NCBI RefSeq assembly: GCF_903642285.1
Contig: NZ_CAHJWJ010000001.1
Span: 62,001-126,000 of the forward strand
Source of the DNA: Sphingomonas bacterium
GTDB lineage: Bacteria; Pseudomonadota; Alphaproteobacteria; Sphingomonadales; Sphingomonadaceae
Direction of reading: 5' to 3'
DNA: 64,000 nucleotides
Positions 18,780-27,467 of the stretch are shown here, in pieces. The notes below the pieces were generated by a model. It worked only from the letters and a program-made list of their open reading frames with translations. It was not told the origin of the DNA and ran no database searches. Positions within the stretch are counted from its first letter, which is position 1. Every line of letters begins with the position of its first letter. Both the position numbers and the translations under genes were made by a program.

Positions 18780-19709
18780 TCAGCGTCGCGGCGGAGCGCA
18801 ACCCGGCGTGACGGCGGCATGTTCGAAGCCGAGCGGGTCGGGCAGGGGTACCGGTTCCCCCGCCGCCTCGATCGATAGCCCGGCACCTGCCGCGAAAGTA
18901 CCGATGCGGACGGCGGCCAGTGGCGGCACGGTGCCGGGGGCGGCCGCGAACAGCAGCGCATAATCGTCGCCGGCAGTCGCCGCGGCCAGCTTGGCGGCGC
19001 GGTCTTCGCCGACGAAACGGCGGTAATCCGGCGACAATGGCACTGCGGCGAGATCGACCGTCACCGCCATCCCGCTGGCCGCCGCCATCCGCCCCGCATC
19101 GATCAGCAGCCCGTCGGAGACGTCCATCATCGCATGGACGATCGGGGCCAGCGTGCGGCCTTCCGCCAATAGCGGCTGCGGCCGGCGATAGGCGGCGAGC
19201 AGCAAGCGGGGACCCGGTTCGCCGCGCGCGATCCGCAATCCCGCGCCGGCATCGCCGATCGGGCCGACGACCCAAAGCGAATCGCCGGTCTGCGCGCCGC
19301 TACGGGGTGGGGCTGGCGAATCCTCGCCGATCGCGGTTAGGGTCAGGAACCGCGGCGCGCCAGCGGGTAGCGAGACGGTATCGCCGCCGATCAGCGGACA
19401 GGCGAAAGCCGCGATCGCGGCGGCAAGCCCGGCCAGGAACGCGCGGTCCCAAACATCGTCGGACAGGGGGTAGTTGAGCAGTATCCCCGTCGGTCGCGCG
19501 CCCTTGGCAGCCAGATCGGACAAGTTGGTCGCGACCAGCTTCCACGCGACATCGCCGGGGGGATCGCCGGGCAGGAAATGCACGCCCTCGACGATCGTAT
19601 CGGTCGTCAGGACATGGTCGCCGAGCAAGGCGGTGTCGTCGAGCAGCCCGCGCGCCGCCGCATGAAGCGGCAGCGCGCGCAGCGACTCGAGGAACTCACG
19701 CTCGGTCAC
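18780..19709 (-). CDS. thiL: thiamine-monophosphate kinase
   Basis: 309 residues, GTG start. Phosphorylates thiamine monophosphate to thiamine pyrophosphate, the last step of cofactor synthesis. Seen: an early DDTALL metal-binding segment, TTDTIVEGVHF, KLVATNLSDLAAKGARP, the IGGDTV motif, and MMDVSDGLLIDAGRMA, all in family order. The peroxiredoxin gene ends ten bases upstream on the same strand, so the two are co-transcribed. No TPP riboswitch is visible upstream. Confidence 0.93.
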   Translation of the reverse strand: MTEREFLESLRALPLHAAARGLLDDTALLGDHVLTTDTIVEGVHFLPGDPPGDVAWKLVATNLSDLAAKGARPTGILLNYPLSDDVWDRAFLAGLAAAIAAFACPLIGGDTVSLPAGAPRFLTLTAIGEDSPAPPRSGAQTGDSLWVVGPIGDAGAGLRIARGEPGPRLLLAAYRRPQPLLAEGRTLAPIVHAMMDVSDGLLIDAGRMAAASGMAVTVDLAAVPLSPDYRRFVGEDRAAKLAAATAGDDYALLFAAAPGTVPPLAAVRIGTFAAGAGLSIEAAGEPVPLPDPLGFEHAAVTPGCAPPRR

Positions 19710-19719
19710 CGTTCGCGGA

Positions 19720-20199
19720 TCACAATTCGCCGAGCAGATGCTCCGCGGAACTCACCTCGAACGCGCCGGGGGCCTCGACATTGAGTTCCTTGACCACGCC
19801 GTCCTCGACCAGCATCGAATACCGCTGACTGCGCGTGCCCAAGCCGAATTTCGAGCCGTCCATGGTCAGCCCCAGCGCCTCCGCGAAGCCGCCATTGCCG
19901 TCGGCCAGCATCGTGATGCCGTCCGCATCGTTCGCCTTGCTCCACGCGCCCATCACGAAGGCGTCGTTGACCGAAGTGCAGGCGATTTCATCGACGCCCT
20001 TCGCCTTCAAGGCGTCGGCGTTATTGATATAGCCCGGCAGGTGCTTCGCCGAGCAGGTCGGCGTGAACGCCCCCGGCACCGCGAAGAGTGCGACCGTACG
20101 GCCAGCGAAATAGTCCGCGGAGTCGACCGCATCGGGACCCTCGGAGGTCACCTTGAGCAGGGTTGCGGAGGGCAGGCGATCGCCTACGCTGATGGTCAT
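19720..20199 (-). CDS. peroxiredoxin (Prx5-type, 1-Cys)
   Basis: 159 residues from ATG 20199, preceded by a strong GAGGAG at seven bases. Redoxin/Prx5 family: the peroxidatic Cys49 lies in PGAFTPTCSAKHLPGY and a second Cys74 in DEIACTSVND; no C-terminal resolving Cys is present, so recycling probably uses an external thiol such as glutathione or glutaredoxin. Reduces hydrogen and organic peroxides in the cytoplasm. Co-directional with thiL (ten-base gap). The 160 bases upstream, before the end of rfbA, hold a candidate terminator for that gene. Confidence 0.92.
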   Translation of the reverse strand: MTISVGDRLPSATLLKVTSEGPDAVDSADYFAGRTVALFAVPGAFTPTCSAKHLPGYINNADALKAKGVDEIACTSVNDAFVMGAWSKANDADGITMLADGNGGFAEALGLTMDGSKFGLGTRSQRYSMLVEDGVVKELNVEAPGAFEVSSAEHLLGEL

Positions 20200-20275
20200 T
20201 GGAAAGCTCCTCGGGTTCGGATGGCAACGCTTCGCCCATTCCGGCAATGCCGGGCGATTGGCAAGGGCAACGATC

Positions 20276-20314
20276 TATCGAAAACAAGACGTGCGGCGGT
20301 GCGCCGCCGTCGTC
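20276..20314 (-). terminator. candidate rho-independent terminator downstream of rfbA
   Basis: On the minus strand a GC-rich stem (GACGGCGGCG-CACC-GCCGC with one bulge, then CGTC) is followed by TTGTTTTCG. It lies about 45 bases after the rfbA stop and before the peroxiredoxin gene. The T-tract is interrupted, so strength is uncertain. Confidence 0.5.
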
Positions 20315-20359
20315 ATATCGGCCGGGACGGGCAAAACGGATGATCGACCCGGAAGCGCC

Positions 20360-21226
20360 TCAGTTCTCGATGGCGGATAATATCGCGCGGCCATACGCTG
20401 TCTTGGCGAACAACCTTCCCCGCACCGCCGCCTGTTCGCGTGTTATGAAACCCTGGAGATACGCGATCTCTTCCAGGCATGCGATCTGGATACCCTGGCG
20501 ATGCTGGATCGTGCGGACGAACTCCGAGGCTTCCAACAGCGAGTCATGCGTACCCGTATCGAGCCAGGCATAGCCGCGACCCATTTGCTCGACATGGAGT
20601 TCGCCGAGGTCGAGATAGCGGCGCGCCAGATCGACGATTTCCGTCTCTCCGCGCGACGACGGCGTAAGAGCGGCCGCGAAATCGCACACGCGGTGGTCGA
20701 AAACGTAAAACCCGGTCACAGCATAATTCGAGGGTGCCACGACGGGCTTTTCGACGATATCGATGACGCGACGTCGATCACCAAACGCGATGACCCCGTA
20801 GCGTTCCGGATCCTCCACCCGGTACGCGAAGACGGTCGCGCCGTAGGGCCGCATGACGGCGCGCCGCAACAGGTCGACCAGGCCGTTGCCGAAGAAGATG
20901 TTGTCGCCCAGCACCATGGCGACTTTGCCGCCAGCGATGAAATCGCGTCCAATCGTGAATGCCTGCGGTAATCCTTCGGGACGCGCCTGCTCCGCATATT
21001 CGATCGAAAGGCCCAGCGTCGATCCATCGCCGAATAGCGCGCGATACTGCGGCAGGAATTCGGGGGTGGAAATGATCAGGACCTCCCGAATCCCCGCCAG
21101 CATGAGCGTGGACAGCGGATAATAGACCATCGGCTTGTCGTAGACCGGCAGCAATTGCTTGTTCACGACGAGCGTCGCGGGGTGCAGCCTCGTGCCACTG
21201 CCCCCCGCCAGAATGATCCCCTTCAT
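20360..21226 (-). CDS. rfbA: glucose-1-phosphate thymidylyltransferase
   Basis: 288 residues. Makes dTDP-glucose from glucose-1-phosphate and dTTP, the first step toward dTDP-deoxysugars for surface polysaccharide. Starts MKGIILAGGSGTRLHPAT with the GGxGTRL nucleotide-binding loop, then KQLLPVYDKPMVYYPLSTLM and LGDNIFFGNGL; the catalytic EKP is in DIVEKPVVAP. ATG 21226 overlaps the rfbB stop by four bases (translational coupling). The expected partners rfbC and rfbD are not in this window. Base composition is somewhat less GC-rich than its neighbours. Confidence 0.95.
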   Translation of the reverse strand: MKGIILAGGSGTRLHPATLVVNKQLLPVYDKPMVYYPLSTLMLAGIREVLIISTPEFLPQYRALFGDGSTLGLSIEYAEQARPEGLPQAFTIGRDFIAGGKVAMVLGDNIFFGNGLVDLLRRAVMRPYGATVFAYRVEDPERYGVIAFGDRRRVIDIVEKPVVAPSNYAVTGFYVFDHRVCDFAAALTPSSRGETEIVDLARRYLDLGELHVEQMGRGYAWLDTGTHDSLLEASEFVRTIQHRQGIQIACLEEIAYLQGFITREQAAVRGRLFAKTAYGRAILSAIEN

Positions 21227-22281
21227 GTGGCGCTTCCCAGACCAAGCCGACGTGTCGCGTTTGCACCAACCAACGGCCGCCACCAGCGCTCGTTTTCCAG
21301 ATACCAGCGGACCGTTCTTTCGATCCCGGTTTCGAAAGTCTCGTGCGGATGCCAACCGAGTTCGGTGTAGATCCGGTTCGGATCAATCGCGTAGCGCAGG
21401 TCGTGGCCGGGTCGGTCCTCGACGAAGCCGATCGCACCGGCATGAGGGCCACGATCTTCGCGCGGCCGTTCGCGGTCGAGAACGGCGCAAAGCGTCCGAA
21501 CGACGTCGATATTGCGGCGCTCTGCCTCGCCCCCGATATTATATCGCCGTCCCGGCTCGCCGCGTTCGAACACGCAACGAAGCGCTCGAACATGGTCGTG
21601 GACATGTAACCAGTCGCGAATATTCTCGCCGCGCCCGTACACGGGAAGCGACTCGCCATTCAGCGCCCGTGCGATCGTCAGCGGAATCAGTTTTTCGGGA
21701 AATTGATGGGGGCCGTAATTGTTCGAGCAGTTGGTGAGAAGGATGGGTAGCGCGTAGGTATGCCCCCATGCGCTCACGAGGTGATCCGAACCGGCCTTGG
21801 ACGCCGAATAAGGCGAGCGCGGATCATAAGGCGTCGCTTCGGTAAAGCGACCTGATGCTCCAAGCGAGCCATAGACCTCGTCGGTCGAGATATGGTGAAA
21901 GCGGAACGCATCGCGCCGCGTGCCCGGCAACGCGCGCCAATAGGCCAGCGTCTCGGCCAGCATCGTGTACGTCCCGACGAGATTGGTGCGAATGAAATCG
22001 CCCGGTTCGTCGATCGACCGATCGACGTGACTTTCCGCTGCAAGGTGCGTGACGATGTCGGGTCGGAACGCCGTCAGCGCGTCGCGTACCGCTGTCGCGT
22101 CGGCGATATCGCCCCGGACAAACCTGTATCGCGGATTGTCCGACACGGTCGCAAGCGTCGAGAGGCTGCCCGCATAGGTCAGCGAGTCGAAGACCAATAT
22201 CTCGTAATCGCTCTCCGCGATGAGATACCGCACGAGAGCCGAGCCGATGAAGCCCGCACCGCCGGTGACGAATATACGCAT
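21223..22281 (-). CDS. rfbB: dTDP-glucose 4,6-dehydratase
   Basis: 352 residues. Converts dTDP-glucose to dTDP-4-keto-6-deoxyglucose. An extended SDR enzyme: MRIFVTGGAGFIGSALVRYL NAD-binding loop, HLAAESHVDRSID, the dehydratase-specific STDEVYG segment with Thr-Asp-Glu, catalytic YSASKAGSDHL, and NNYGPHQFPEKLIPL. First gene of the rfbBA unit. A promoter-like TTGGCT-N16-TACTAT precedes it by about 35 bases. Divergent from the PDZ/M48 peptidase gene. Confidence 0.95.
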   Translation of the reverse strand: MRIFVTGGAGFIGSALVRYLIAESDYEILVFDSLTYAGSLSTLATVSDNPRYRFVRGDIADATAVRDALTAFRPDIVTHLAAESHVDRSIDEPGDFIRTNLVGTYTMLAETLAYWRALPGTRRDAFRFHHISTDEVYGSLGASGRFTEATPYDPRSPYSASKAGSDHLVSAWGHTYALPILLTNCSNNYGPHQFPEKLIPLTIARALNGESLPVYGRGENIRDWLHVHDHVRALRCVFERGEPGRRYNIGGEAERRNIDVVRTLCAVLDRERPREDRGPHAGAIGFVEDRPGHDLRYAIDPNRIYTELGWHPHETFETGIERTVRWYLENERWWRPLVGANATRRLGLGSAT

Positions 22282-22315
22282 GGGAAGCCTTTTGCGGGAC
22301 GGTCCGTAGGCAGCG

Positions 22316-22343
22316 ATAGTATCAATTGGTTAAAATCAGCCAA
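22316..22343 (-). promoter_or_regulatory. candidate sigma-70-type promoter of rfbBA
   Basis: On the minus strand TTGGCT (22338-22343), a 16-base spacer, and TACTAT (22316-22321), each four of six consensus bases. The spacer and -35 lie in an ATTGG-N10-CCAAT inverted repeat (22325-22344) that could be an operator. Located 34 bases upstream of the rfbB start. Confidence 0.4.
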
Positions 22344-22420
22344 TCCATGGACGCTTGCGTGCTTTGCGAGCGGCGGTAGGACGGCGGTGCTGGGTCGGCG
22401 ACCCGTTGAGAGGCTTGTCG

Positions 22421-23431
22421 ATGCCGCCGTTGCTGCAAATACCGTGGTTGGCCGCCGTTGCGGCGTTCGTTGTGACGGTAGCTCAGGGAGCGGAGCCGGT
22501 CTCCCCCAGTCAAATTACCCAGTTTGAATCGCTACGCGCCGTCGACCTGCGGCTGGCGACGATCGCCTATCGCCTGACCACCGCCAACGCTGCGCTATGC
22601 CGGGATTTGTCGCCGACACCTGGATGGGCAATCCAGTCTCTCGGCCAATATGCACCGGCATCGCGCGCGGCGGCCAGACAGGTGTTCGGCTTCGAGCGGC
22701 CCATCGCGGTCGAGGCGGTGGTGTCCGGGGGCCCGGCGGAAAAGGCCGGGATCAGGTCGAACGACTCGCTGGTGTCGGTCGACGGAGCCGCGTTGCCAAG
22801 CGGCGATCCGGTGGCGGGACCGGCCAACAGCATCACTCGCGATGTCGCGCTCGCATTGATCGCGGGGAAGCCCATAGATCGGCCGTTGGCGGTGGAACTG
22901 GTGCGTGGCGGGACCGCCCGCAAGGTCGCGATCGACGCGCCGGCCGGGTGCCGAAGCAATTTCGAAATCCTCCTGACCCCCGGCATGGACGCGTCGTCGG
23001 ATGGTGTCGTCGTACAGATCGGCGTTCGTTTCTTCGAACGCTATGGGGATGAGGCCGTCGCCGCCATCGTCGCGCATGAATTGTCGCATACGATACTCCG
23101 GCACCGCCAGCGGCTCGACGCGGCGAAGGTCGATCGTGGGTTGTTCGCGGAACTGGGCCGCAACGGGCGCCTGTTCCGGGCAACCGAGGGGGCGGCCGAT
23201 CAGTTGTCGGTCTCGCTCTTGTACAACGCAGGTTATGACCCGCTGAACGCCGTGCGTTTCTGGCGCGAGCATGGCGGCGATGTCGATGGCGGGCTGTTCC
23301 GTAGCCGGACCCATCCATCCGCGAATGCGCGGGCAGCGGCGATCGCGGACGAGGTCGCGCGGATCCCGGCGGGGGCACCGCGGCCTTATGTGCCGGCGGT
23401 GCTTGCCACGCGAGACCAGCCGCTCAACTGA
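22421..23431 (+). CDS. exported PDZ-domain M48-type zinc metallopeptidase
   Basis: 336 residues from ATG 22421. Signal peptide about 1-24 (IPWLAAVAAFVVTVAQGAEP). A PDZ domain lies at about 85-180 (AVVSGGPAEKAGIRSNDSLV). The catalytic region near residue 225 has the zinc motif AHELSHTILRH, with the third ligand probably in ATEGAADQLSV. The arrangement resembles periplasmic M48 proteases, with PDZ in front of the catalytic site and no transmembrane bundle. Its last eight bases overlap the convergent cysS gene. Likely an envelope quality-control protease; substrate unknown. Confidence 0.85.
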   Translation: MPPLLQIPWLAAVAAFVVTVAQGAEPVSPSQITQFESLRAVDLRLATIAYRLTTANAALCRDLSPTPGWAIQSLGQYAPASRAAARQVFGFERPIAVEAVVSGGPAEKAGIRSNDSLVSVDGAALPSGDPVAGPANSITRDVALALIAGKPIDRPLAVELVRGGTARKVAIDAPAGCRSNFEILLTPGMDASSDGVVVQIGVRFFERYGDEAVAAIVAHELSHTILRHRQRLDAAKVDRGLFAELGRNGRLFRATEGAADQLSVSLLYNAGYDPLNAVRFWREHGGDVDGGLFRSRTHPSANARAAAIADEVARIPAGAPRPYVPAVLATRDQPLN

Positions 23432-24851
23432 TCCGCCAGTCCCAGCCGAGCGGATCGCCGTCCATCACCTCCACGCCCACGCCGGCGAGATCGTCGCGGA
23501 TCGCGTCCGACCGGGGGAAATCCCTTGCCGCGCGCGCTTCGCGGCGTTCGGCCAGACGGGCAGCGACCATCGCCTCGTCGATCGTCGCCGTCGCCGGGCG
23601 AACGCGCAGGTCCTCGCGGTGAAGGGTCGTCAGGTCGAGGCCGAGCACCGCGTCGAAATCGACGAGGGCGGCAATGCGATCGGCTGGCGCGATCCGCTTG
23701 TCGGCCAGCATCGCATCAAGCACGGGGAGTGACCGCGATGTGTTCAAATCATCCGACATCGCCGCGTCCAGCTGCTCGCGGTAGGACGAGGCGTCGGCGG
23801 CCGGTGGGGCAGGGGGGCGATCGCGCAGTGCCGTCACCGTCTGTACCAGACGCTTGAGCCGCGTCGTCGCCGCCGCCAGCCCGTCCCAGCTGAACTCCAT
23901 CTCCGACCGATAATGTGCCTGAAGGCACATCAGCCGATACGCCAGCGGATGAAAGCCGCGATCCGTCAGGGTTTGCAGGATAATGGAACCGCCACCGGAT
24001 TTCGACATCTTTCCCGTACGTTCGACGAGGAAGTTGTTGTGCATCCAGAAGGTCGCACCGGTATCGCCGCAGCCGCAATGGGCCTGGTTCTGAGCGATCT
24101 CGTTCGGGTGGTGGATCTCGCGGTGATCGATCCCGCCGGTATGAATATCGAACCGCGGCCCTAGATATTTCGCGCTCATGACCGAGCATTCGAGATGCCA
24201 TCCCGGCGCGCCGCGACCCCATGGCGAGTCCCACTCCATCTGCCGATGCTCGTCCGGACCACTGTTGCGCCAGATCGCGAAATCCGCCGGATTGCGCTTG
24301 CCCGCGACCGGATCGATCCGGCTTTCGCCGTCGTCGGCGACCTGCCTGGCGAGCGATCCGTAGTTCGGGACGGTCGTCGTATCGAAATACAGGCCGTCGG
24401 GCAGGCGGTAGCAATGCTCGACCTCGATCGCTTTTCCCCAGGCGATCATCTCCGCGATGTGATCGGTCGCGAGGGGGAAGAGACTGGGGGGATGGATGTT
24501 GAGGTCGGTCAGATTTTGTTTGAAGGCTTTGGTATAGTATCGCGAGATATCCCAGATATCGCGCCCCGTCGCCTTGGCAGCCGCTTCCATCTTGTCGTCG
24601 CCGGCATCGGCGTCGGAGGTCAGGTGGCCGACGTCGGTGATGTTGACGATGTGCGTGACCGGCCACCCCTTCCATGTTAGCGTACGGGAAAGCGTATCGG
24701 TGAAAACATAGGCGCGCAGGTTGCCGATATGCGCATAGTTGTAGACCGTAGGACCGCACGAATAGACGCGGACGTCGGTGGGATCGATCGGCGCGAAGGT
24801 TTCCGGCGTCCGGGTCAGGCTGTTGTATAGAATGAGCGGTGCCGTGGTCAT
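23424..24851 (-). CDS. cysS: cysteine--tRNA ligase
   Basis: 475 residues. Class I synthetase: an N-terminal [15 protein letters not shown] (first zinc Cys and HIGH-type motif, here HIGN), [10 protein letters not shown] (second zinc Cys), then [16 protein letters not shown] and KMSKSGGG. The usual HHENE zinc segment reads HHPNE, and the ITD loop is extended to [19 protein letters not shown], so this is a divergent type of the enzyme. Activity seems intact because all motif positions are occupied. ATG at 24851. Monocistronic; converges on the peptidase gene with an eight-base overlap. Confidence 0.93.
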   Translation of the reverse strand: MTTAPLILYNSLTRTPETFAPIDPTDVRVYSCGPTVYNYAHIGNLRAYVFTDTLSRTLTWKGWPVTHIVNITDVGHLTSDADAGDDKMEAAAKATGRDIWDISRYYTKAFKQNLTDLNIHPPSLFPLATDHIAEMIAWGKAIEVEHCYRLPDGLYFDTTTVPNYGSLARQVADDGESRIDPVAGKRNPADFAIWRNSGPDEHRQMEWDSPWGRGAPGWHLECSVMSAKYLGPRFDIHTGGIDHREIHHPNEIAQNQAHCGCGDTGATFWMHNNFLVERTGKMSKSGGGSIILQTLTDRGFHPLAYRLMCLQAHYRSEMEFSWDGLAAATTRLKRLVQTVTALRDRPPAPPAADASSYREQLDAAMSDDLNTSRSLPVLDAMLADKRIAPADRIAALVDFDAVLGLDLTTLHREDLRVRPATATIDEAMVAARLAERREARAARDFPRSDAIRDDLAGVGVEVMDGDPLGWDWRIS

Positions 24852-25067
24852 GGCTTGCCTTTAGCCGGGTGGCCGGTTTCTCGCAAAGAGCGCAAATCGC
24901 AGGCGGAGGGCGTCGTGCCTGCGACGCGCGCCGACGATCGGCGGGGGGCCTTCGTTCCAATGGAGCCACGGTCCTTGAAATCTCCGTCGCAGGCTGATAG
25001 GCCGCCGGAATACCGTCGCGAAGCGCTTCGCGGCGCCATAGCTATTACGCCGGAGTTTTACGGGTTT

Positions 25068-25274
25068 ATGCAAATCATCGTCCGCGACAACAATGTCGAC
25101 CAGGCCCTGCGCGCGCTGAAGAAGAAACTGCAGCGCGAGGGTGTGTATCGCGAGATGAAGCTGCGCCGCCATTATGAAAAGCCCAGCGAAAAGCGTGCGC
25201 GCGAACGGGCGGCGGCAGTCCGCCGCGCGCGCAAGATGGATCGCAAGCGCGCCGAGCGCGATGGTGCGCGGTAA
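25068..25274 (+). CDS. rpsU: 30S ribosomal protein S21
   Basis: 68 residues: [20 protein letters not shown] followed by a very basic tail ([20 protein letters not shown]), the standard bS21 form of alphaproteobacteria. ATG 25068 is used; longer upstream in-frame codons would add an unrelated N-terminus. GGAG lies about 12 bases upstream. Small-subunit protein needed for initiation. Followed after 101 bases by an FKBP gene on the same strand. Confidence 0.95.
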   Translation: MQIIVRDNNVDQALRALKKKLQREGVYREMKLRRHYEKPSEKRARERAAAVRRARKMDRKRAERDGAR

Positions 25275-25375
25275 GACCATGATGTCCGGCTCGGCTCGAC
25301 CGAGCGCGTTGCCGTAAATATCGTCGAACACGAAGCGGGGGCGGTGTTGGCTGCCACGCAGCGAGGCTACCGATC

Positions 25376-25966
25376 ATGTCGACCGTCACCGCCGTTCCGC
25401 TTCGTGCGACCAAGCGGAGTTACCTGATCTATTTGTGGGCCGGCGTGGTTTTGGCCTGCCTCGCTGCGTTCGCGCTGGCGCGGCAGGGCGACGACTTTCT
25501 TATGCGCAATTCACGTGCGAGCGGTATCGTGACGACTGCGACGGGGTTGGAATACAAGATCGTTACGCCCGGTCAGCCCGGCGCCCCTCGCCCGACCGAT
25601 ACCGATGTCGCACTCGTGAACTATGAAGGCAAGTTGCTCGACGGCAAGACCTTCGACAAGTCGCAGCAGCCGACGCCGATGCCTGTCGGCAGCGTCGTTC
25701 CAGGCTTTTCCGAAGCGCTGAAATTGATGCAGAAGGGCGCGAAATATCGCGTCTGGATCCCGTCCAAGCTGGGATACGGCGCAGCGGGTGCCGGGCCGAT
25801 CCCGGCGAATGCGACTTTGATGTTCGACATCGAGCTAGTCGATTTCCTCCCGGCGAGCGTCGTCCAGCAGATGCAGGCGCGCGCCGCAATGGCTCGGGGC
25901 AATGGTCTCGGCGCTTCGGGACCGGGGATGCAAATGCCGCCGGGCGCGGGCTCTCCGCCGCAGTGA
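25376..25966 (+). CDS. membrane-anchored FKBP-type peptidyl-prolyl isomerase
   Basis: 196 residues. A transmembrane anchor near 15-37 (SYLIYLWAGVVLACLAAFAL) is followed by one FKBP domain at about 55-160 with VALVNYEGKLLDGKTFDKS, PGFSEALKLMQKGAKYRVWI and LGYGAAGAGPIPANATLMFD, then a Gly/Met/Pro-rich tail. Catalyses proline cis-trans isomerisation of exported proteins; the orientation of basic residues suggests the domain is periplasmic. Same strand as rpsU. Confidence 0.92.
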   Translation: MSTVTAVPLRATKRSYLIYLWAGVVLACLAAFALARQGDDFLMRNSRASGIVTTATGLEYKIVTPGQPGAPRPTDTDVALVNYEGKLLDGKTFDKSQQPTPMPVGSVVPGFSEALKLMQKGAKYRVWIPSKLGYGAAGAGPIPANATLMFDIELVDFLPASVVQQMQARAAMARGNGLGASGPGMQMPPGAGSPPQ

Positions 25967-26137
25967 TTTGCCGTTGGCTTGGCCTCCTCGCGCCAAGCTT
26001 TCGCCGAGATTTTACGTCAGCAGACTGTCTATGCCAGCAGATCGTCTGTGTTCGGCGCGTTAGTCGGTGTAGCACATTCGCGATGCGCTTCACGAAGGCG
26101 TCCTAGTCCTGGTTCACGCGATCCGCCGAGCTATGAA

Positions 26138-26168
26138 CAAAAAAATAGCGGCCCGAAGACCGCTATTT
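26138..26168 (-). terminator. rho-independent terminator of the small membrane protein gene
   Basis: Perfect nine-base stem AAATAGCGG (26143-26151) / CCGCTATTT (26160-26168) with an eight-base loop. On the minus strand it is followed by a run of seven T (complement of 26139-26145). It begins 20 bases after the stop of the gene at 26188. The rest of the 221-base gap from 25967 shows nothing else. Confidence 0.85.
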
Positions 26169-26187
26169 CTCTAACGATATCATCAGC

Positions 26188-26433
26188 TCAGTTGCTGGAC
26201 GACTTATCGTTGTTCGTCGCGACAACCACGACACCGGCGATAACGCCTGCCGCCGCGATCAAAGCGATAATCAAGCCGGTACCAGCAAGCTTGTTCTTGT
26301 GCGACACCGACGTGCCGGCACGAGCCGGTGCCGAGATCGAGAGGCTAGCCGCCGGGTTTGCCGGAGCGGCCATTGCCGGAGCAACCGCCATCGTAGCGAC
26401 TGCAGCAGCCATGAAATAGTTTCCGAGACGCAT
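26188..26433 (-). CDS. small exported membrane protein of unknown function
   Basis: 81 residues from ATG 26433, with GAGGGAG seven bases upstream. A signal peptide (MRLGNYFMAAAVATMAVAPA, cut near AMA) is followed by a short SISAPARAG segment, a basic patch SHKNKLAG and a C-terminal transmembrane helix (TGLIIALIAAAGVIAGVVVV) ending NNDKSSSN. The gene has its own strong terminator and a lower-GC upstream region. No family is recognised. It lies among polysaccharide genes, but involvement in that pathway is a guess from context. Confidence 0.7.
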   Translation of the reverse strand: MRLGNYFMAAAVATMAVAPAMAAPANPAASLSISAPARAGTSVSHKNKLAGTGLIIALIAAAGVIAGVVVVATNNDKSSSN

Positions 26434-26634
26434 ATCGAACTCCCTCTTCGTTCGTCGATGAATGCCCTGGCATCGAATACGGACCAAAGCAATCATCAAA
26501 CGGACCCAGCGTAAAAGCGTTTCACGCTGTTGCGGCGCTGCAACATTTAGCCACCACGATCGTCCTTTATCATTCAGAAAATTGAGCGATAGTTTATAAT
26601 TAGCCGACCAAGGAGATTTTCGGCGACGCAGCGG

Positions 26635-27396
26635 TCAGCCGGTCTGCAGACGCCATGAATCGTTCCCCTGGAGACCGACGGCGCTCAGCCGCCCGGTCGC
26701 ATAGGCCCCGGTATCGACGCCGATGCGGCGCGCGCTTATCTCGATATCGTCTGCGATGGTATGACCGTGGACAATGATCTTCTCGAGCGAGTGGGGATGA
26801 TCCAGAAAGACATCGCGGATCCACCGGAGGTCGGCCTTTCGCTGGTCGGCCAACGGACGATCAGGACGGACGCCGGCATGAACAAAGGCGTAATCGCCAA
26901 TTTCGATCAGGTCTTCGAAACCTGCGAGGAATGACCGATGATCGGCGGGGACAACCGATCGCAACGTGGCACATAGCTCGTCGTGATCGGACCGCTCATA
27001 CGCCTCAGGCGTGACGCCATAGCTAAGCACGGTCTCGCGACCGCCGATCCGGCAGAACAAACGCACAGCCTTTTCGTCCCCGTCGATCGATCCCAGAAAA
27101 ATTTCCTCATGATTACCCAAAATAAAGCGGGTGGTCGGCCGATCCGCCTTGAGGGCGATCAATCGGTCGATCACCGCCGCCGATTCGGGACCGCGGTCGA
27201 TCACATCGCCAAGGAAGATAAGGGTGGTTCGCGCCGGGCCGCGCGCATGGTCATCGATGTCGATCTTGCCGAGCAATTGATCGAGAAGGTCGAGGCAACC
27301 GTGAATATCGCCGATCGCGTAAACCCGCTCGCCCGCTGGAATCGACCCAGGTGCCTTCGACGGTTTAACCCGCGTTTTGAACATTTTGCGAAGCAT
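26635..27396 (-). CDS. PPP-family metallophosphatase (serine/threonine phosphatase-like)
   Basis: 253 residues. Shows the di-metal phosphoesterase motifs in order: YAIGDIHGCLDLLDQLL, FLGDVIDRGPES, RFILGNHEE and the late VHGHTIADD, with FVHAGVRPD between. Domain order and spacing match bacterial PPP phosphatases such as PrpA, and related diadenosine tetraphosphatases. ATG 27396; a second ATG four codons in is possible. Lies 71 bases downstream of wecC on the same strand. Substrate may be phosphoproteins or nucleotides; not decidable from sequence. The 201 bases downstream are AT-richer and hold the 5' region of the small membrane protein gene. Confidence 0.88.
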   Translation of the reverse strand: MLRKMFKTRVKPSKAPGSIPAGERVYAIGDIHGCLDLLDQLLGKIDIDDHARGPARTTLIFLGDVIDRGPESAAVIDRLIALKADRPTTRFILGNHEEIFLGSIDGDEKAVRLFCRIGGRETVLSYGVTPEAYERSDHDELCATLRSVVPADHRSFLAGFEDLIEIGDYAFVHAGVRPDRPLADQRKADLRWIRDVFLDHPHSLEKIIVHGHTIADDIEISARRIGVDTGAYATGRLSAVGLQGNDSWRLQTG

Positions 27397-27467
27397 GATT
27401 GGTGCGGTTCCGGAAGGGCCGCGAATATAGGCACGCGCCGCGCGGTCGGCAACGGCAGATGCAACGG

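Noticed and set aside
18740-19720. TPP riboswitch for thiL
   Set aside because: thiL starts ten bases after the peroxiredoxin gene and no CTGAGA-type THI-box was found upstream.
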